Shown here one piece after another: positions 34,664-44,649 of a DNA stretch of 64,000 nt. The DNA comes from Mesorhizobium sp. M4B.F.Ca.ET.058.02.1.1 (lineage in GTDB: Bacteria; Pseudomonadota; Alphaproteobacteria; Rhizobiales; Rhizobiaceae), in the NCBI RefSeq assembly GCF_003952505.1, contig NZ_CP034450.1, positions 3,844,001 to 3,908,000 of the forward strand, in the 5' to 3' direction. Numbering within the stretch: the stretch's first letter is position 1; every line of letters starts with the position of its first letter. The notes below the pieces were generated by a model. It made no database searches. It saw nothing but the letters and a program-made list of their open reading frames with translations, and was not told the origin of the DNA. Both the position numbers and the translations under genes were made by a program.

Positions 34664-35215
34664 TCAGGCGGCATCGAGCGTTTCGACAACGAAGTTGCTG
34701 TTGGTATAGACGCAGATGTCGGCCGCGATCTGCATCGCCTTGCGGGCGATCTCCTCGGCGTCCTTGTCGGTGTCCATCAGCGCGCGGGCGGCAGCCAGCG
34801 CGTAGTTGCCGCCGGAGCCGATGGCCATGACGCCATGTTCGGGCTCGAGCACGTCGCCGGTGCCGGTCAGCGCCAGCGAAACCGACTTGTCGGCGACCAG
34901 CATCATGGCTTCCAGCCGGCGCAGGTAGCGGTCGGTGCGCCAGTCCTTGGCGAGCTCGACGCAGGCGCGCGTCAGTTGGTCGGGATATTGCTCGAGCTTG
35001 GCTTCGAGCCGCTCCAGAAGGGTGAAGGCATCGGCGGTGGCGCCGGCGAAACCGGCAATGACTTTGCCGCCCGTGCCGATGCGGCGCACCTTCCTGGCAT
35101 TGCCCTTCATGATGGTCTGGCCAAGGCTGACCTGGCCGTCGCCGGCGATCACAACCTTGCTGCCCTTGCGCACTGTCACGATCGTCGTGGCATGCATGGT
35201 CAGTTCATTCGACAT
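34664..35215 (-). CDS. hslV: HslV peptidase
   Basis: A 183-residue proteasome-like threonine peptidase. The mature N-terminus TTIVTVRKG begins after a nine-residue leader (MSNELTMHA), so the catalytic Thr is residue 10; [10 protein letters not shown] and GNARKVRRI follow. It assembles with HslU. Divergent from hisB across 242 bases. Confidence 0.96.
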   Translation of the reverse strand: MSNELTMHATTIVTVRKGSKVVIAGDGQVSLGQTIMKGNARKVRRIGTGGKVIAGFAGATADAFTLLERLEAKLEQYPDQLTRACVELAKDWRTDRYLRRLEAMMLVADKSVSLALTGTGDVLEPEHGVMAIGSGGNYALAAARALMDTDKDAEEIARKAMQIAADICVYTNSNFVVETLDAA

Positions 35216-35457
35216 TTTCTGCTCCGATTCGCGCCATCCCAATAAGGCGATTGGCGCGGTACGAGGGACTTTGATCGGCCATATGTATGCATGGGGTGGG
35301 CGATTGCAAACGACATGCCGGCCCGCCCGATACCCCATGGGAATGGCAACTGGCAATCGCCGGATCATGCTGCTAGAAGGCTCTCGATTTCAAGCATATG
35401 GGCGTTTGCGGCCTGTGCGCTCCCGCACGCCATGAACCTCCTGGACAAGGATAGATC

Positions 35458-36057
35458 ATGCCGACGCGTTCCGCCGAAGCCAGCCGCAAGACCAAGGAAA
35501 CCGACATCTCGGTGTCGGTCCATGTCGACGGCACCGGCAAGTCCGACATTGCGACGGGCGTCGGCTTCTTCGACCACATGCTCGACCAGCTGTCACGTCA
35601 TTCGCTGATCGACATGACGGTGAAGGCAAAGGGCGACCTGCACATCGACGACCACCACACGGTCGAGGATACCGGCATAGCGCTCGGCCAGGCGCTGGCC
35701 AAGGCGCTCGGCGAGCGGCGCGGCATCATGCGCTATGCCTCGATCGACCTCGCCATGGACGAGACACTGACCAGAGCGGCGATCGACGTCTCGGGCCGCC
35801 CGTTCCTGGTCTGGAACGTAACCTTTTCGTCGCCCAAGATCGGCACGTTCGACACCGAGCTGGTGCGCGAATTCTTCCAGGCGCTGGCGCAGAACGCGGG
35901 CGTCACGCTGCACGTGACCAATCACTACGGCGCCAACAACCATCACATCGCCGAGACCTGCTTCAAGGCGGTGGCGCGGGCGCTTCGTTCCGCGCTCGAG
36001 CGCGACCCGCGCCAGCCGGACGCCGTACCTTCCACCAAAGGTTCTTTGAAGGGGTAG
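35458..36057 (+). CDS. hisB: Imidazoleglycerol-phosphate dehydratase HisB
   Basis: A 199-residue monofunctional dehydratase: [15 protein letters not shown] (about 36-50), DDHHTVED (about 64-71) and [12 protein letters not shown] (about 160-171) carry the manganese-binding histidines. AAGGA precedes the ATG. First gene of a run hisB, DUF2628, hisH, DUF1330, hisA, ureohydrolase-like, hisF, hisE. Confidence 0.97.
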   Translation: MPTRSAEASRKTKETDISVSVHVDGTGKSDIATGVGFFDHMLDQLSRHSLIDMTVKAKGDLHIDDHHTVEDTGIALGQALAKALGERRGIMRYASIDLAMDETLTRAAIDVSGRPFLVWNVTFSSPKIGTFDTELVREFFQALAQNAGVTLHVTNHYGANNHHIAETCFKAVARALRSALERDPRQPDAVPSTKGSLKG

Positions 36058-36060
36058 GCG

Positions 36061-36537
36061 ATGGCCATCTATGTCGTGATGGAGCCGCCGGCGGGCCGCG
36101 CAAAGGCCGATGAGACGACCTTCGTGCGCGACGGCTTCACCTGGCTCGGGTTCCTATTCTCACCGCTGTGGCTCGCCTGGCACCGGCTGTGGATCGAGGC
36201 GGCGCTGACCTTCGTCGTCATGGCCATCCTGTCGATGCTCGGCGAGAAGCTGGGACTTGCCTGGGCGGGCTCGGCCCTGTCGCTGCTGGTCTCGCTCTAT
36301 ATCGGCCTCGAAGGACAGGGGCTGCGCATCGCGGCGCTACGCCGCCGCGGCTGGCACGAATGGGGCGTCGTCGAAGCCGACAGGCTGGACGGCGCCGAGA
36401 CGCGTCATGCTTTGGAGGCCGACGTGCCGCCAGACGAGCAGCCGCCCGCCCCGCGCATCGTGCCCGACGCCAATCTGGCACGGCCGACGCAGACCGGCAT
36501 GGCTCTGGGGCTGACCCATACGCCGGGAAGGCCCTGA
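36061..36537 (+). CDS. DUF2628 membrane protein inside the his cluster
   Basis: A 158-residue protein with amphipathic/hydrophobic segments at about 28-40, 44-60 and 66-84 and a Pro-rich C-terminal tail. The DUF2628 family has no known function. It begins three bases after hisB and ends one base before hisH, so it is co-transcribed. Confidence 0.82.
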   Translation: MAIYVVMEPPAGRAKADETTFVRDGFTWLGFLFSPLWLAWHRLWIEAALTFVVMAILSMLGEKLGLAWAGSALSLLVSLYIGLEGQGLRIAALRRRGWHEWGVVEADRLDGAETRHALEADVPPDEQPPAPRIVPDANLARPTQTGMALGLTHTPGRP

Positions 36538-36538
36538 C

Positions 36539-37189
36539 ATGCGGGTCGCGATCATTGACTACGGGTCGGGCAATCTGCGCTCGGCCACCAAGGCTTTCGA
36601 GCGCGCGGCGCGCGAGGCGGGCATTGCCGCGACAATCGAGCTCACCGCCGACGCTGAACGGGTCCGCACCGCCGACCGCATCGTGCTGCCCGGCGTCGGC
36701 GCCTATGCCGACTGCGCGGCCGGCCTCAAGGCTGTCGCCGGCATGTGGGAAACGGTGGAGGACGTGGCTGTTCGCAAGGGACGGCCGTTCCTCGGCATCT
36801 GCGTCGGCATGCAGCTGATGTCGGAACGCGGGCTTGAAAAGACCGTCGCCACGGGCTTCGGCTGGATCGCTGGCGACGTCAAGGAGATCACGCCCGCCGA
36901 TCCGGCGCTGAAAATCCCGCAGATCGGCTGGAACACGATCGAGCTTCGACGCGATCACCCGGTATTTTCTGGCATCGCGACCGGAGCCGACGGGTTGCAC
37001 GCCTATTTCGTCCATTCCTATCATCTCGAGGCCAGGAAGCCGGACGAGGTGCTGGCCGTCGCCGACTATGGCGGGCCGGTGACGGCCGCTGTTGCGCGCG
37101 ACAATCTCGTCGGCACGCAGTTCCATCCCGAAAAAAGCCAGGCGCTGGGCCTGGCGCTGATCGCCAATTTCCTGCGCTGGAGACCCTAG
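36539..37189 (+). CDS. hisH: Imidazole glycerol phosphate synthase glutaminase subunit HisH
   Basis: A 216-residue class I glutamine amidotransferase: [10 protein letters not shown] at the start, nucleophile Cys in LGICVGMQ (about 82-89) and the His-Glu pair in QFHPEKSQ. It supplies ammonia to HisF. One-base gap to the preceding gene. Confidence 0.97.
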   Translation: MRVAIIDYGSGNLRSATKAFERAAREAGIAATIELTADAERVRTADRIVLPGVGAYADCAAGLKAVAGMWETVEDVAVRKGRPFLGICVGMQLMSERGLEKTVATGFGWIAGDVKEITPADPALKIPQIGWNTIELRRDHPVFSGIATGADGLHAYFVHSYHLEARKPDEVLAVADYGGPVTAAVARDNLVGTQFHPEKSQALGLALIANFLRWRP

Positions 37190-37480
37190 ATGAACAAGAA
37201 GGGCTACTGGATCGCGCTGATCGACGTCCACGACCCCGATGTCTACAAGCAGTACATCGAGGCCAATGCCAGGGCCTTCGCCAAGTATGGCGCGAAGTTC
37301 CCCGTCCGGGCCGGGCGCTACACCAACCCGGAAGGGCCGACGGGCAATCGCCACGTCGTGGTCGAGTTCGAGTCGTACGAAACAGCGGTTGCCTGCTACG
37401 AATCGCCTGAATACCAGGAGGCCTCGAAATTCAGGCTCGCCGCCTCGACCGGCCATTTCGTGATCGTCGAAGGGGCCTGA
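37190..37480 (+). CDS. DUF1330 protein between hisH and hisA
   Basis: A 96-residue dimeric-ferredoxin-fold DUF1330 protein ([20 protein letters not shown], then [23 protein letters not shown]). It starts one base after the hisH stop and ends two bases before hisA. No enzymatic function is established for the family. Confidence 0.85.
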   Translation: MNKKGYWIALIDVHDPDVYKQYIEANARAFAKYGAKFPVRAGRYTNPEGPTGNRHVVVEFESYETAVACYESPEYQEASKFRLAASTGHFVIVEGA

Positions 37481-37482
37481 CC

Positions 37483-38229
37483 ATGATCCTGTTTCCCGCC
37501 ATCGATCTCAAGGACGGCAAATGCGTGCGCCTGAAGCATGGCGACATGGCGACGGCGACGATCTACAACGATGACCCCGCAGCCCAAGCCAGGGCCTTCG
37601 AGGAGCAGGGCTTCGAGTGGCTGCACGTCGTCGACCTCAACGGCGCCTTCAAGGGCCAGAGCGTCAACAGCGCGGCGGTCGGCGCCATCCTCAAGGCGAC
37701 GAAGAATCCGGTGCAGCTCGGCGGCGGCATCCGCACACTGGAGCAGATCGAGGATTGGCTCGACCGGGGGCTGGCGCGCGTCATCCTCGGCACGGTGGCG
37801 GTGCGTGACCCAGACCTCGTCAAGCAGGCCTGCAAGGCCTTCCCGGGCAAGATCGCCGTCGGCATCGACGCCAAGGACGGCAAGGTCGCGGTCGAGGGCT
37901 GGGCCGAAGCGTCCAGCCTCGGCGTCGTCGAGCTGGCCAAGAAATTCGAAGGCGCGGGCGTGGCCGCCATCATCTACACCGACATCGACCGCGACGGCGT
38001 GCTGACCGGCATCAACTGGGACGCCACCATCGACCTTGCCGAAGCGGTGTCCATCCCGGTGATCGCCTCGGGCGGCCTGGCCTCGATCGCTGATATCGTG
38101 CGCATGACCATGCCGGACGCGCAGCGGCTCGAAGGGGCGATCTCCGGCCGGGCGCTCTATGACGGCCGCATCGACCCGGCGGAGGCGCTGGCGGTCCTGC
38201 GCGGCGAGGAGATGGAGGCAAGGCCGTGA
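37483..38229 (+). CDS. hisA: ProFAR isomerase HisA
   Basis: A 248-residue TIM barrel: [14 protein letters not shown] (catalytic Asp8), LGGGIRTL and YTDIDRDG (second catalytic Asp) with the C-terminal phosphate site ASGGLAS. Its stop overlaps the next gene's GTG. Confidence 0.97.
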   Translation: MILFPAIDLKDGKCVRLKHGDMATATIYNDDPAAQARAFEEQGFEWLHVVDLNGAFKGQSVNSAAVGAILKATKNPVQLGGGIRTLEQIEDWLDRGLARVILGTVAVRDPDLVKQACKAFPGKIAVGIDAKDGKVAVEGWAEASSLGVVELAKKFEGAGVAAIIYTDIDRDGVLTGINWDATIDLAEAVSIPVIASGGLASIADIVRMTMPDAQRLEGAISGRALYDGRIDPAEALAVLRGEEMEARP

Positions 38230-39065
38230 AGGTGTCGATCATCCTGGCGTCCTATGACAGCGGCCACTATCACGGCGGCTGCGGCCAGGGTCCGGATGCG
38301 CTGATGGCCGGCGGCCTTGCCGAGGCGCTCAAGCTTGCCGGCCACGACATCGACGTCCACGACATCGGCAGGGTCAGCGACGACGAGCAAGCGCGCGAGA
38401 TCGCGACCGGCTTCGCCGTCTGCAACGCCGTGTCGGGCGAGGTTCGCATCGCGCTCGACAACGAGCGGTTTCCCATCGTGCTCGCCGGCAACTGCCTGAC
38501 CAGCGCCGGCGCCGTGGCCGGCGAAGGCGCCGACGCCATCATCTGGGCCGACCAGCATGGCGACATCAACACGCCGGACACTTCCACATCCGGATTCCTC
38601 GACGGCATGGCGCTAGCGACGGTGCTTGGCCTTTGCTGGCGGCCGATGACGGCGCAGATTCCCGGCTTCAAGCCGATCGACCCGGCCCGCTCGGTGCTCG
38701 TCAATGCACGCGACCTCGACACGGCGGAAAGGGAGGAACTGGAAAAACTGCCGGTCATCCGCTCCGAATGCCCGGACTGGACGGGGGCGGCGGAGAGGCT
38801 GAAGAAGGCCGGCGCCGAACGGATCCATATGCATATCGACCTCGACGTTCACGACCCGGAAGAATTGCAGGCCAACCGCTTCGCCACGCCCGGCGGTCCT
38901 GGACCCGAGCAGGTGCGGCAGGCGATGTGCGGCATGGCCGGCGCACTGCCAATCGCCGGCCTCACCATCTCGGCCTATGATCCGGCCTTCGATGCCAAGG
39001 GCGAGGTGCCGCCGCTGGTCGGCGAATTGCTGGTCGAGCTGCTCGCGACGATGGAGAGAAGCTGA
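38226..39065 (+). CDS. Arginase/ureohydrolase-fold protein with altered metal site
   Basis: A 279-residue protein beginning at GTG 38226 (overlap GTGA with hisA). Ureohydrolase motifs DQHGD (Asp109, His111, Asp113) and HIDLDVHDP (Asp205, Asp207) are intact. The GGDHS motif is AGNCL (87-91), so the metal-binding His is Cys90, and the usual Glu before the N-P turn is Ala (SAYDP). It may be a divergent hydrolase with another substrate or metal use. Position between hisA and hisF, overlapping both, suggests co-expression, but no histidine step needs it. Confidence 0.82.
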   Translation: MKVSIILASYDSGHYHGGCGQGPDALMAGGLAEALKLAGHDIDVHDIGRVSDDEQAREIATGFAVCNAVSGEVRIALDNERFPIVLAGNCLTSAGAVAGEGADAIIWADQHGDINTPDTSTSGFLDGMALATVLGLCWRPMTAQIPGFKPIDPARSVLVNARDLDTAEREELEKLPVIRSECPDWTGAAERLKKAGAERIHMHIDLDVHDPEELQANRFATPGGPGPEQVRQAMCGMAGALPIAGLTISAYDPAFDAKGEVPPLVGELLVELLATMERS

Positions 39066-39856
39066 TGCTGAAGGCCCGCGTCATTCCTTGCCTCGACGTC
39101 AAGAACGGCCGTGTCGTCAAGGGCGTCAACTTCGTCGACCTCGTCGATGCCGGCGATCCGGTCGAGGCGGCCAAGGCCTATGACGCGGCCGGCGCCGACG
39201 AGCTCTGCTTCCTCGACATCACCGCCTCGTCCGACAACCGCGAGACGATCTTCGACGTCGTCGCCCGCACCGCCGAGCAATGTTTCATGCCGCTCACCGT
39301 CGGCGGCGGCGTGCGCCAGGTGGCCGACATAAGAAAGCTGCTTCTGGCCGGCGCCGACAAGGTGTCGATCAACACGGCGGCGGTGAAAGACCCGGATTTC
39401 GTCGCCGAAGCGGCCGACAAGTTCGGCAACCAGTGCATCGTCGTGGCCATCGACGCCAAGAAGGTCTCGGGCGCCGGCGAGGCCGACCGCTGGGAGATCT
39501 TCACCCATGGCGGCCGCGAGAAGACCGGCATCGACGCCGTCGAGTTCGCGCGCAAGATGGTCGATCGCGGCGCCGGGGAGATCCTGCTGACATCGATGGA
39601 CCGCGACGGCACCAAGGCAGGCTACGACATCGCGCTGACGCGCGCCATCGCCGATGCCGTGCGCGCGCCGGTCATCGCCTCGGGTGGCGTCGGCACGCTC
39701 GACCACATGGTGGAAGGCATTCGTGACGGCCATGCGGGTGCCGTGCTTGCCGCCTCGATCTTCCACTTCGGCACTTACACCATCGCCGAAGCGAAGGCGC
39801 ATATGGCCAGGGCCGGGCTGCCGATGCGGCTGGACTCGCCGGTTCAACGGGCTTAA
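39065..39856 (+). CDS. hisF: Imidazole glycerol phosphate synthase cyclase subunit HisF
   Basis: A 263-residue TIM barrel: [14 protein letters not shown] (catalytic Asp11), [18 protein letters not shown] (catalytic Asp) and ASGGVGT. Its ATG overlaps the preceding stop by one base. Confidence 0.97.
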   Translation: MLKARVIPCLDVKNGRVVKGVNFVDLVDAGDPVEAAKAYDAAGADELCFLDITASSDNRETIFDVVARTAEQCFMPLTVGGGVRQVADIRKLLLAGADKVSINTAAVKDPDFVAEAADKFGNQCIVVAIDAKKVSGAGEADRWEIFTHGGREKTGIDAVEFARKMVDRGAGEILLTSMDRDGTKAGYDIALTRAIADAVRAPVIASGGVGTLDHMVEGIRDGHAGAVLAASIFHFGTYTIAEAKAHMARAGLPMRLDSPVQRA

Positions 39857-39865
39857 ACGGCGAAA

Positions 39866-40189
39866 ATGACTGAGTTTTCGCTGTCCGATCTGGAAAGAAC
39901 CATCCGGGAACGCGCCCATTCCGGCGATCCGGACTCGTGGACGGCGAAACTGTTTGCCAAGGGCATCGACAAGGCGGCGCAGAAGCTTGGCGAGGAAGCC
40001 GTCGAGACGGTGATCGCAGCCATCCGCGGCGACAGGCAGGGCCTCGTTTCGGAAAGCGCCGATCTTATATATCATTGGCTGGTCGTTCTCGGCATCGCCG
40101 GCGTGCCGCTGGGCGAGGTGCTGAAGGAGCTAGAGGGCCGCACCGGCCGCTCGGGCGTTGCCGAAAAGGCGTCGCGGCCCAAGGGCTGA
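39866..40189 (+). CDS. hisE: Phosphoribosyl-ATP pyrophosphatase HisE
   Basis: A 107-residue all-alpha pyrophosphatase with [13 protein letters not shown] and the metal-binding pattern [11 protein letters not shown]. Nine bases after hisF. HisI is not in the window. Confidence 0.96.
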   Translation: MTEFSLSDLERTIRERAHSGDPDSWTAKLFAKGIDKAAQKLGEEAVETVIAAIRGDRQGLVSESADLIYHWLVVLGIAGVPLGEVLKELEGRTGRSGVAEKASRPKG

Positions 40190-40213
40190 CCGCGAGGGAG
40201 GGCAGGAAACTCG

Positions 40214-41173
40214 ATGGATCAGCTTGCTCCTACCGAGAAATACTCCCCCTATCGTTTCTTCTCTGCCGAGCAATGGTCGCAGTTCCGCGCCGACACCCCG
40301 CTGACGCTGACCGAGGACGAGATCGACCGCTTGCGGTCGCTGAACGACCCGGTCGATCTCGAAGAGGTCAAGCGCATCTACCTCTCGCTTTCCCGCTTGC
40401 TCTCGGCGCATGTCGAGGCAAGTCAGCTCTTGTTCCGGCAGCGCCAGGCCTTCTTCAACGCGCAGGACGTGGTCAAGACGCCGTTCATCATCGGCATCGC
40501 CGGCTCGGTCGCGGTCGGCAAATCGACCACGGCGCGCGTCTTGAAGGAATTGCTGGCGCGCTGGCCATCGAGCCCGAAGGTCGATCTCATCACCACCGAC
40601 GGTTTCCTTCTGCCCAACGAGATCCTGCGCCGCGACAATCTGATGGAGCGCAAGGGCTTTCCAGACAGCTACGATGTCGGCGCGCTGCTCCGGTTCCTGT
40701 CCGGCATCAAGTCGGCGCAGCGCAATGTCCGCGCGCCGGTCTATTCGCACCTGACCTACGACGTCATTCCTGGCGAATTCGTCACCATCGACAGGCCGGA
40801 CATATTGATCTTCGAAGGCATCAACGTGCTGCAGCCGGGCAAATTGCCGAGGGACGGCAAGATCGTGCCTTTCCTGTCCGACTTCTTCGACTTCGCCATC
40901 TACATCGATGCCGACGAGAAGCTGATCCACCAGTGGTACATCCAGCGCTTCATGCGGCTGCGCGAAACCGCCTTCCGCAATCCGGACTCCTTCTTCCACC
41001 GCTATTCGCAGCTGTCGGAGGATGCGGCGCGCGCCATCGCCGAAGGACTGTGGACCAACATCAACCTGAAGAACCTGCGCGAGAACATCCTGCCGACGCG
41101 GGCGCGGGCCGATCTCATCCTGCGCAAGGGCGCCAACCACCTGGTCGAGGAAGTGGCCCTGCGGAAGCTGTGA
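40214..41173 (+). CDS. coaA: Pantothenate kinase CoaA (type I)
   Basis: A 319-residue kinase: P-loop GSVAVGKST (about 97-105), [12 protein letters not shown] and FEGINVLQ. It makes 4'-phosphopantothenate, the first step of CoA synthesis. It follows hisE by 24 bases, a common rhizobial order. Confidence 0.97.
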   Translation: MDQLAPTEKYSPYRFFSAEQWSQFRADTPLTLTEDEIDRLRSLNDPVDLEEVKRIYLSLSRLLSAHVEASQLLFRQRQAFFNAQDVVKTPFIIGIAGSVAVGKSTTARVLKELLARWPSSPKVDLITTDGFLLPNEILRRDNLMERKGFPDSYDVGALLRFLSGIKSAQRNVRAPVYSHLTYDVIPGEFVTIDRPDILIFEGINVLQPGKLPRDGKIVPFLSDFFDFAIYIDADEKLIHQWYIQRFMRLRETAFRNPDSFFHRYSQLSEDAARAIAEGLWTNINLKNLRENILPTRARADLILRKGANHLVEEVALRKL

Positions 41174-41223
41174 TCCGCCTCGCTGCGAGCGTGCTCGCTG
41201 TTCTTCTTGCCAGGCTCCGAAAG

Positions 41224-42339
41224 TCAGGCGGATTCCAGAGGATCAGTAGACCGGCCGTCCAGGAAGCCTAATCGTTTCACCCGTCCTGACTTTCCGCAGG
41301 CCCACCAGATGGCGAGCGCCGCCGGAATGGCGACGATCCCATCCATCGCGTAGTGCCATCCGAGGTGGATCGAGCCGAAGAAGATCAAAGCGCCGAAGGC
41401 CAGCATGGCGTGACCGAACCTGCGATCGATGGAGTATGCGGTAACCACAAACAGCGCCGCCTGCGCGTTGTGCATGCTGGGCATGGCGGAAATGCCGCCG
41501 GGCAGGTCGACCTGGCCGGTATAGACCTGCCAGAGGAAATCCCTGGTCAAGTTTGACGACAGCGGATAGCTGGCGGCGACGTCGTCAAGGTAACTCATGA
41601 GACCGGCATAGGGCGAGGGTGTTCCCGGCACGACGTCCGCGAAGTAGCAAGGCCCGGCCGAGGAAAAGATGGTCGCCATGACCAGGCCGATCAGGATCCA
41701 GGAGGCGACGGTCGCCCGCCAGTAGCGGACGCGGACCGCTTCCGGGACCCGCGGGCTGGCGAGCAGGCCCGCCCAGAACAGGAAGACCATCGGCACCCAC
41801 AAGGTATAGGTGATGTCGAACACAAGGGTGATCCATGGCATGCCGACCATCGGCTGGAGGATTTGCCAAGGTTGATAGCCGCCCAGGAGAGCCGAATCCC
41901 AGCGGGAGAAGGTTTCGTCCCATTGGAAGGGAGCGACAACCGGTATCATCGTCTTGTTATAGAGGAAGGCCGCCATGAAGAGCGCCAATATGGCGCTGGC
42001 GTAGAAATACCGCGCAAGCATGCTCGACAGCAGCAAGGCTTTCAGGCTCGCCGCCGCGAAGCTGACCGGGGACTGGTGACGGCCCTGCACGAGCGCGCGG
42101 AAACAGATCCAAACGACAATGGCTGAGCTCAGCAACAGAAAGGAGTGCCAGAGGCGGCCTGCATACTCCAGTACATGTTGCAGGATCGAATCACCCCTGA
42201 TCGTCGCGACCAGCATGGTGACAAGGACGAACGCGGCGATCGTCCCGTAAAGCGCCGCATTGCGGCGGTTCTCTTGCAAGAGCCACACCGGAAACCGGGC
42301 GGACCGCAAGAAATGCTGCCCTATTTCGGTAGAAGACAT
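41224..42339 (-). CDS. PAP2-type membrane phosphatase/transferase, copy 1
   Basis: A 371-residue integral membrane protein with about seven hydrophobic segments. The C-terminal PAP2-like motifs are GGISAMPSMHNAQ (catalytic-type Ser-x-His) and SIHLGWHYAMDG (second His). A membrane-facing loop PFQWDETFSRWD recalls inositolphosphotransferase (IPT1/Aur1-like) proteins. It is related to the next gene. Substrate unknown; a lipid phosphate or phosphatidylinositol-type head group is possible. Confidence 0.85.
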   Translation of the reverse strand: MSSTEIGQHFLRSARFPVWLLQENRRNAALYGTIAAFVLVTMLVATIRGDSILQHVLEYAGRLWHSFLLLSSAIVVWICFRALVQGRHQSPVSFAAASLKALLLSSMLARYFYASAILALFMAAFLYNKTMIPVVAPFQWDETFSRWDSALLGGYQPWQILQPMVGMPWITLVFDITYTLWVPMVFLFWAGLLASPRVPEAVRVRYWRATVASWILIGLVMATIFSSAGPCYFADVVPGTPSPYAGLMSYLDDVAASYPLSSNLTRDFLWQVYTGQVDLPGGISAMPSMHNAQAALFVVTAYSIDRRFGHAMLAFGALIFFGSIHLGWHYAMDGIVAIPAALAIWWACGKSGRVKRLGFLDGRSTDPLESA

Positions 42340-42581
42340 GGAGAGGACGATACCCCGAGCAATCGTTGCCCTCGGTATCGCATGACGTCTTTTAAAGAAT
42401 AGTAAGTTCGAAATTGAAAATACCGCTTCAGGAATGGCCGCGTCTTTTCAGAAACTTCAAATTTTATGGATCTGCAGGTGAGGAACCATCCTTGCCGGCG
42501 ATCCCGAGGGAACTCATCTTGGCATCTTGCGAATAGACGGCCGAAACCATGGCTGGCCGCGACGGCGCATCCTCGCCAGCG
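42340..42581. other. Gap between the two PAP2 genes
   Basis: 242 bases without a gene and without a clear palindrome. It serves as the promoter region of copy 1 and the 3' flank of copy 2. No site can be supported. Confidence 0.4.
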
Positions 42582-43706
42582 TCAAGAAGCCGTGACGACC
42601 GCCTCTGGCCGATTGACGGTGGCGGTCTGCATATCCAGCGCCGGCCGGGGATCGGCGGGGATCAGTTTGCGCGCGATGGCATAGACGACGAGCGTCACGG
42701 CGGCGCTTACATAGCCGTCGATCGCATAGTGCCAGGCGAGGTAAACCGAGCTTACCGCGACAAACACGACATAGAGGAACGCCAGCGCACCAAGACGGCG
42801 GTCGTACTCGCGCAGGAACAGCGCGTTGAGCATTGCCAGGCCGACATGCACGCTGGGAAACGCCGATATGCCCGAGGCGAAACCCGCCTGCCTGGCCTCG
42901 TGCAGCGACCAGAGATACTGCTGATAGGTAACAGCGGAATTGCGCGATGCGGCCCCATGGGCCAGGAACGCCAGCTGTTCGCCGAATCGGGCCACGTCGC
43001 CCGTCACCGCGCCATAAAATGCCGGACCAGCCGACAGGAACAGGGCGGCCAGCACATTGCCGACGATGATCCAGACCGCCATGAAGCAGGCCAAATAACG
43101 CGTTCGAACCGATGCCGCCATGGGCGACGTCGCGACAAAGAACAGGGCGCCGAAATTCAGCAGGAACCAGAAAACGTTGTAATTCCACTCGACTACGGTG
43201 CGAACCAGATCATTTTCAGCTACCGCGTAAAGCCAGCGCCACGGATCAGCGCCAAAATGCAGGAAGGCGTCGATGTTGGCTTGCGCCACGTCGAATGGAA
43301 ACCCGCCCTGCCAGACCGGCATGCCGTTTTTCACCGAGGTGAATGTGCCCTGGAAGATCATGAGCGCCATGAGAAGGCACAAGCCGGAGGCCGAATACGC
43401 CAACCGCGAGGTGGAAAAGATCCGTCCTGCCGCAAGGCGACGCCGGGAATCAAAGCGGCGTACAATGACAAGCAGGTCGATAAGGATGGCAAAAGTGGGC
43501 AGTATAAGACAGTTCAGAAAGGTCCATCGCCCGAAATATATCGAATATGCCGCCAGGTCGGTGGCGCCTATCGCGTTAAGAAACACCAGGCCGGCCAAAG
43601 TATAGATCACAATGCACAGATAGAGGGCCGAATCCCTGCGAACGATCTGGGCCGCTCCCCTCAATATCATCGGCAGTCTATGGAAGGCCAAACTGATATC
43701 TGTCAT
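42582..43706 (-). CDS. PAP2-type membrane phosphatase/transferase, copy 2
   Basis: A 374-residue paralogue-like protein with matching motifs GISAFPSVHVGLA and SSVYLAWHYAIDGY and a similar loop PFDVAQANIDAFLHFG. Hydrophobic spans occur from residue 27 onward. Both copies point the same way and are 242 bases apart. They look like an old tandem duplication with much divergence. Confidence 0.84.
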   Translation of the reverse strand: MTDISLAFHRLPMILRGAAQIVRRDSALYLCIVIYTLAGLVFLNAIGATDLAAYSIYFGRWTFLNCLILPTFAILIDLLVIVRRFDSRRRLAAGRIFSTSRLAYSASGLCLLMALMIFQGTFTSVKNGMPVWQGGFPFDVAQANIDAFLHFGADPWRWLYAVAENDLVRTVVEWNYNVFWFLLNFGALFFVATSPMAASVRTRYLACFMAVWIIVGNVLAALFLSAGPAFYGAVTGDVARFGEQLAFLAHGAASRNSAVTYQQYLWSLHEARQAGFASGISAFPSVHVGLAMLNALFLREYDRRLGALAFLYVVFVAVSSVYLAWHYAIDGYVSAAVTLVVYAIARKLIPADPRPALDMQTATVNRPEAVVTAS

Positions 43707-43793
43707 CGTCCCGACCCCGACGGCAATGCCTTGGCGTCTCTAGAGCGGTTCAGCGCCTATGGAATCGCTGACCCGCCCTAGGGTATTTGTTGT

Positions 43794-43840
43794 GACGCAA
43801 TTCCGGACGGAAAGCCGCTGCGCACTTTTCCTGGAATTGC
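43794..43840 (+). repeat. Dispersed palindrome family A, copy 2
   Basis: GACGCAATTCCGGACGGAAA, GCCGCTGCGCAC, TTTTCCTGGAATTGC. Tandem with copy 3, 16 bases apart, in the 223-base gap before alkB. Confidence 0.8.
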
Positions 43841-43856
43841 GCCAGGGATTTGTCGA

Positions 43857-43908
43857 GACGCAATTCCGGACGGAAAACCGCTGCGCACTTTTCCTGGAAT
43901 TGCTCTAG
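43857..43908 (+). repeat. Dispersed palindrome family A, copy 3
   Basis: GACGCAATTCCGGACGGAAA, ACCGCTGCGCAC, TTTTCCTGGAATTGCTCTAG. Near-identical to copy 2 and in the same orientation, including part of the lead-in (TTTGT). Confidence 0.8.
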
Positions 43909-43929
43909 GAGAAAAATCTGTAGATTCGG

Positions 43930-44550
43930 TTAGCGCGCGGGCATCGTCACTCGCCGCAACGTCAGATTGATCCGGCCGCCATTCTTCAGCAGGGCCGAGG
44001 TCGACGGGTAGATGCGGTCGACGCCGTGGAAGCAGAGGCGGCCTTCGCCGCCAAGCACGACGACGTCACCGCTTTTCAGCCGAAATGATTTGGTGCCGCC
44101 ATCGCGCGTCGTCTGGCCGACCCTAAACTGGCAATCGTCGCCCAGCGACACCGAGACAACGGGGGCGGAAAAGTCCTGCTCGTCGCGATCCTGATGCAGG
44201 CCCATCTTGGCGTCGCTCGAATAGAAATTGACGAGGCAGGCTTCGGGCGGATGCGGATAGGCCGCCACCTCACGCCACAATTGCAGCAGCTCATCGGGAA
44301 TCGGCGGCCATGGCAAGCCCGACACCGGGTGGGTCGGCTGGTAGCGATAGCCGCGCTCCTTGTCAGTGACCCAGCCGAGCGGGCCGCAATTGGTCATGCG
44401 CACGCTCATTTCCTTGCCGGTGCGCGGCATGGCCGGCACGAACAAGGGCGCGGCCTGCACCACCTTCCTGATCTCTTCGACCAGCGCTTCCTGCGCCGGG
44501 CGCGGCAGGTAGCCGGGCATATGGCGGACACCCTTGGGCAAAACGAGCAT
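43930..44550 (-). CDS. alkB: AlkB-type alpha-ketoglutarate-dependent dioxygenase
   Basis: A 206-residue Fe(II)/2-oxoglutarate dioxygenase: HQDRDE holds the first His and Asp, CFHGVDRI the second His, and RINLTLRR the 2-oxoglutarate-binding Arg. NFY and the substrate lid region (PPEACLVNFYSSDAKMG) fit the AlkB group that demethylates alkylated nucleic acid bases. GGAA precedes the ATG at 44550; an in-frame start 12 codons earlier is less likely. Confidence 0.9.
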   Translation of the reverse strand: MLVLPKGVRHMPGYLPRPAQEALVEEIRKVVQAAPLFVPAMPRTGKEMSVRMTNCGPLGWVTDKERGYRYQPTHPVSGLPWPPIPDELLQLWREVAAYPHPPEACLVNFYSSDAKMGLHQDRDEQDFSAPVVSVSLGDDCQFRVGQTTRDGGTKSFRLKSGDVVVLGGEGRLCFHGVDRIYPSTSALLKNGGRINLTLRRVTMPAR

Positions 44551-44649
44551 GGATTTCCGTTCGATCCGGTTAGCGCGCCCGAGCATGCCACCAATGGGGA
44601 AGGACGGCGACCCGAAAGCGGCTGTCGCGGTTTCTGCGCCGGCTTAACC

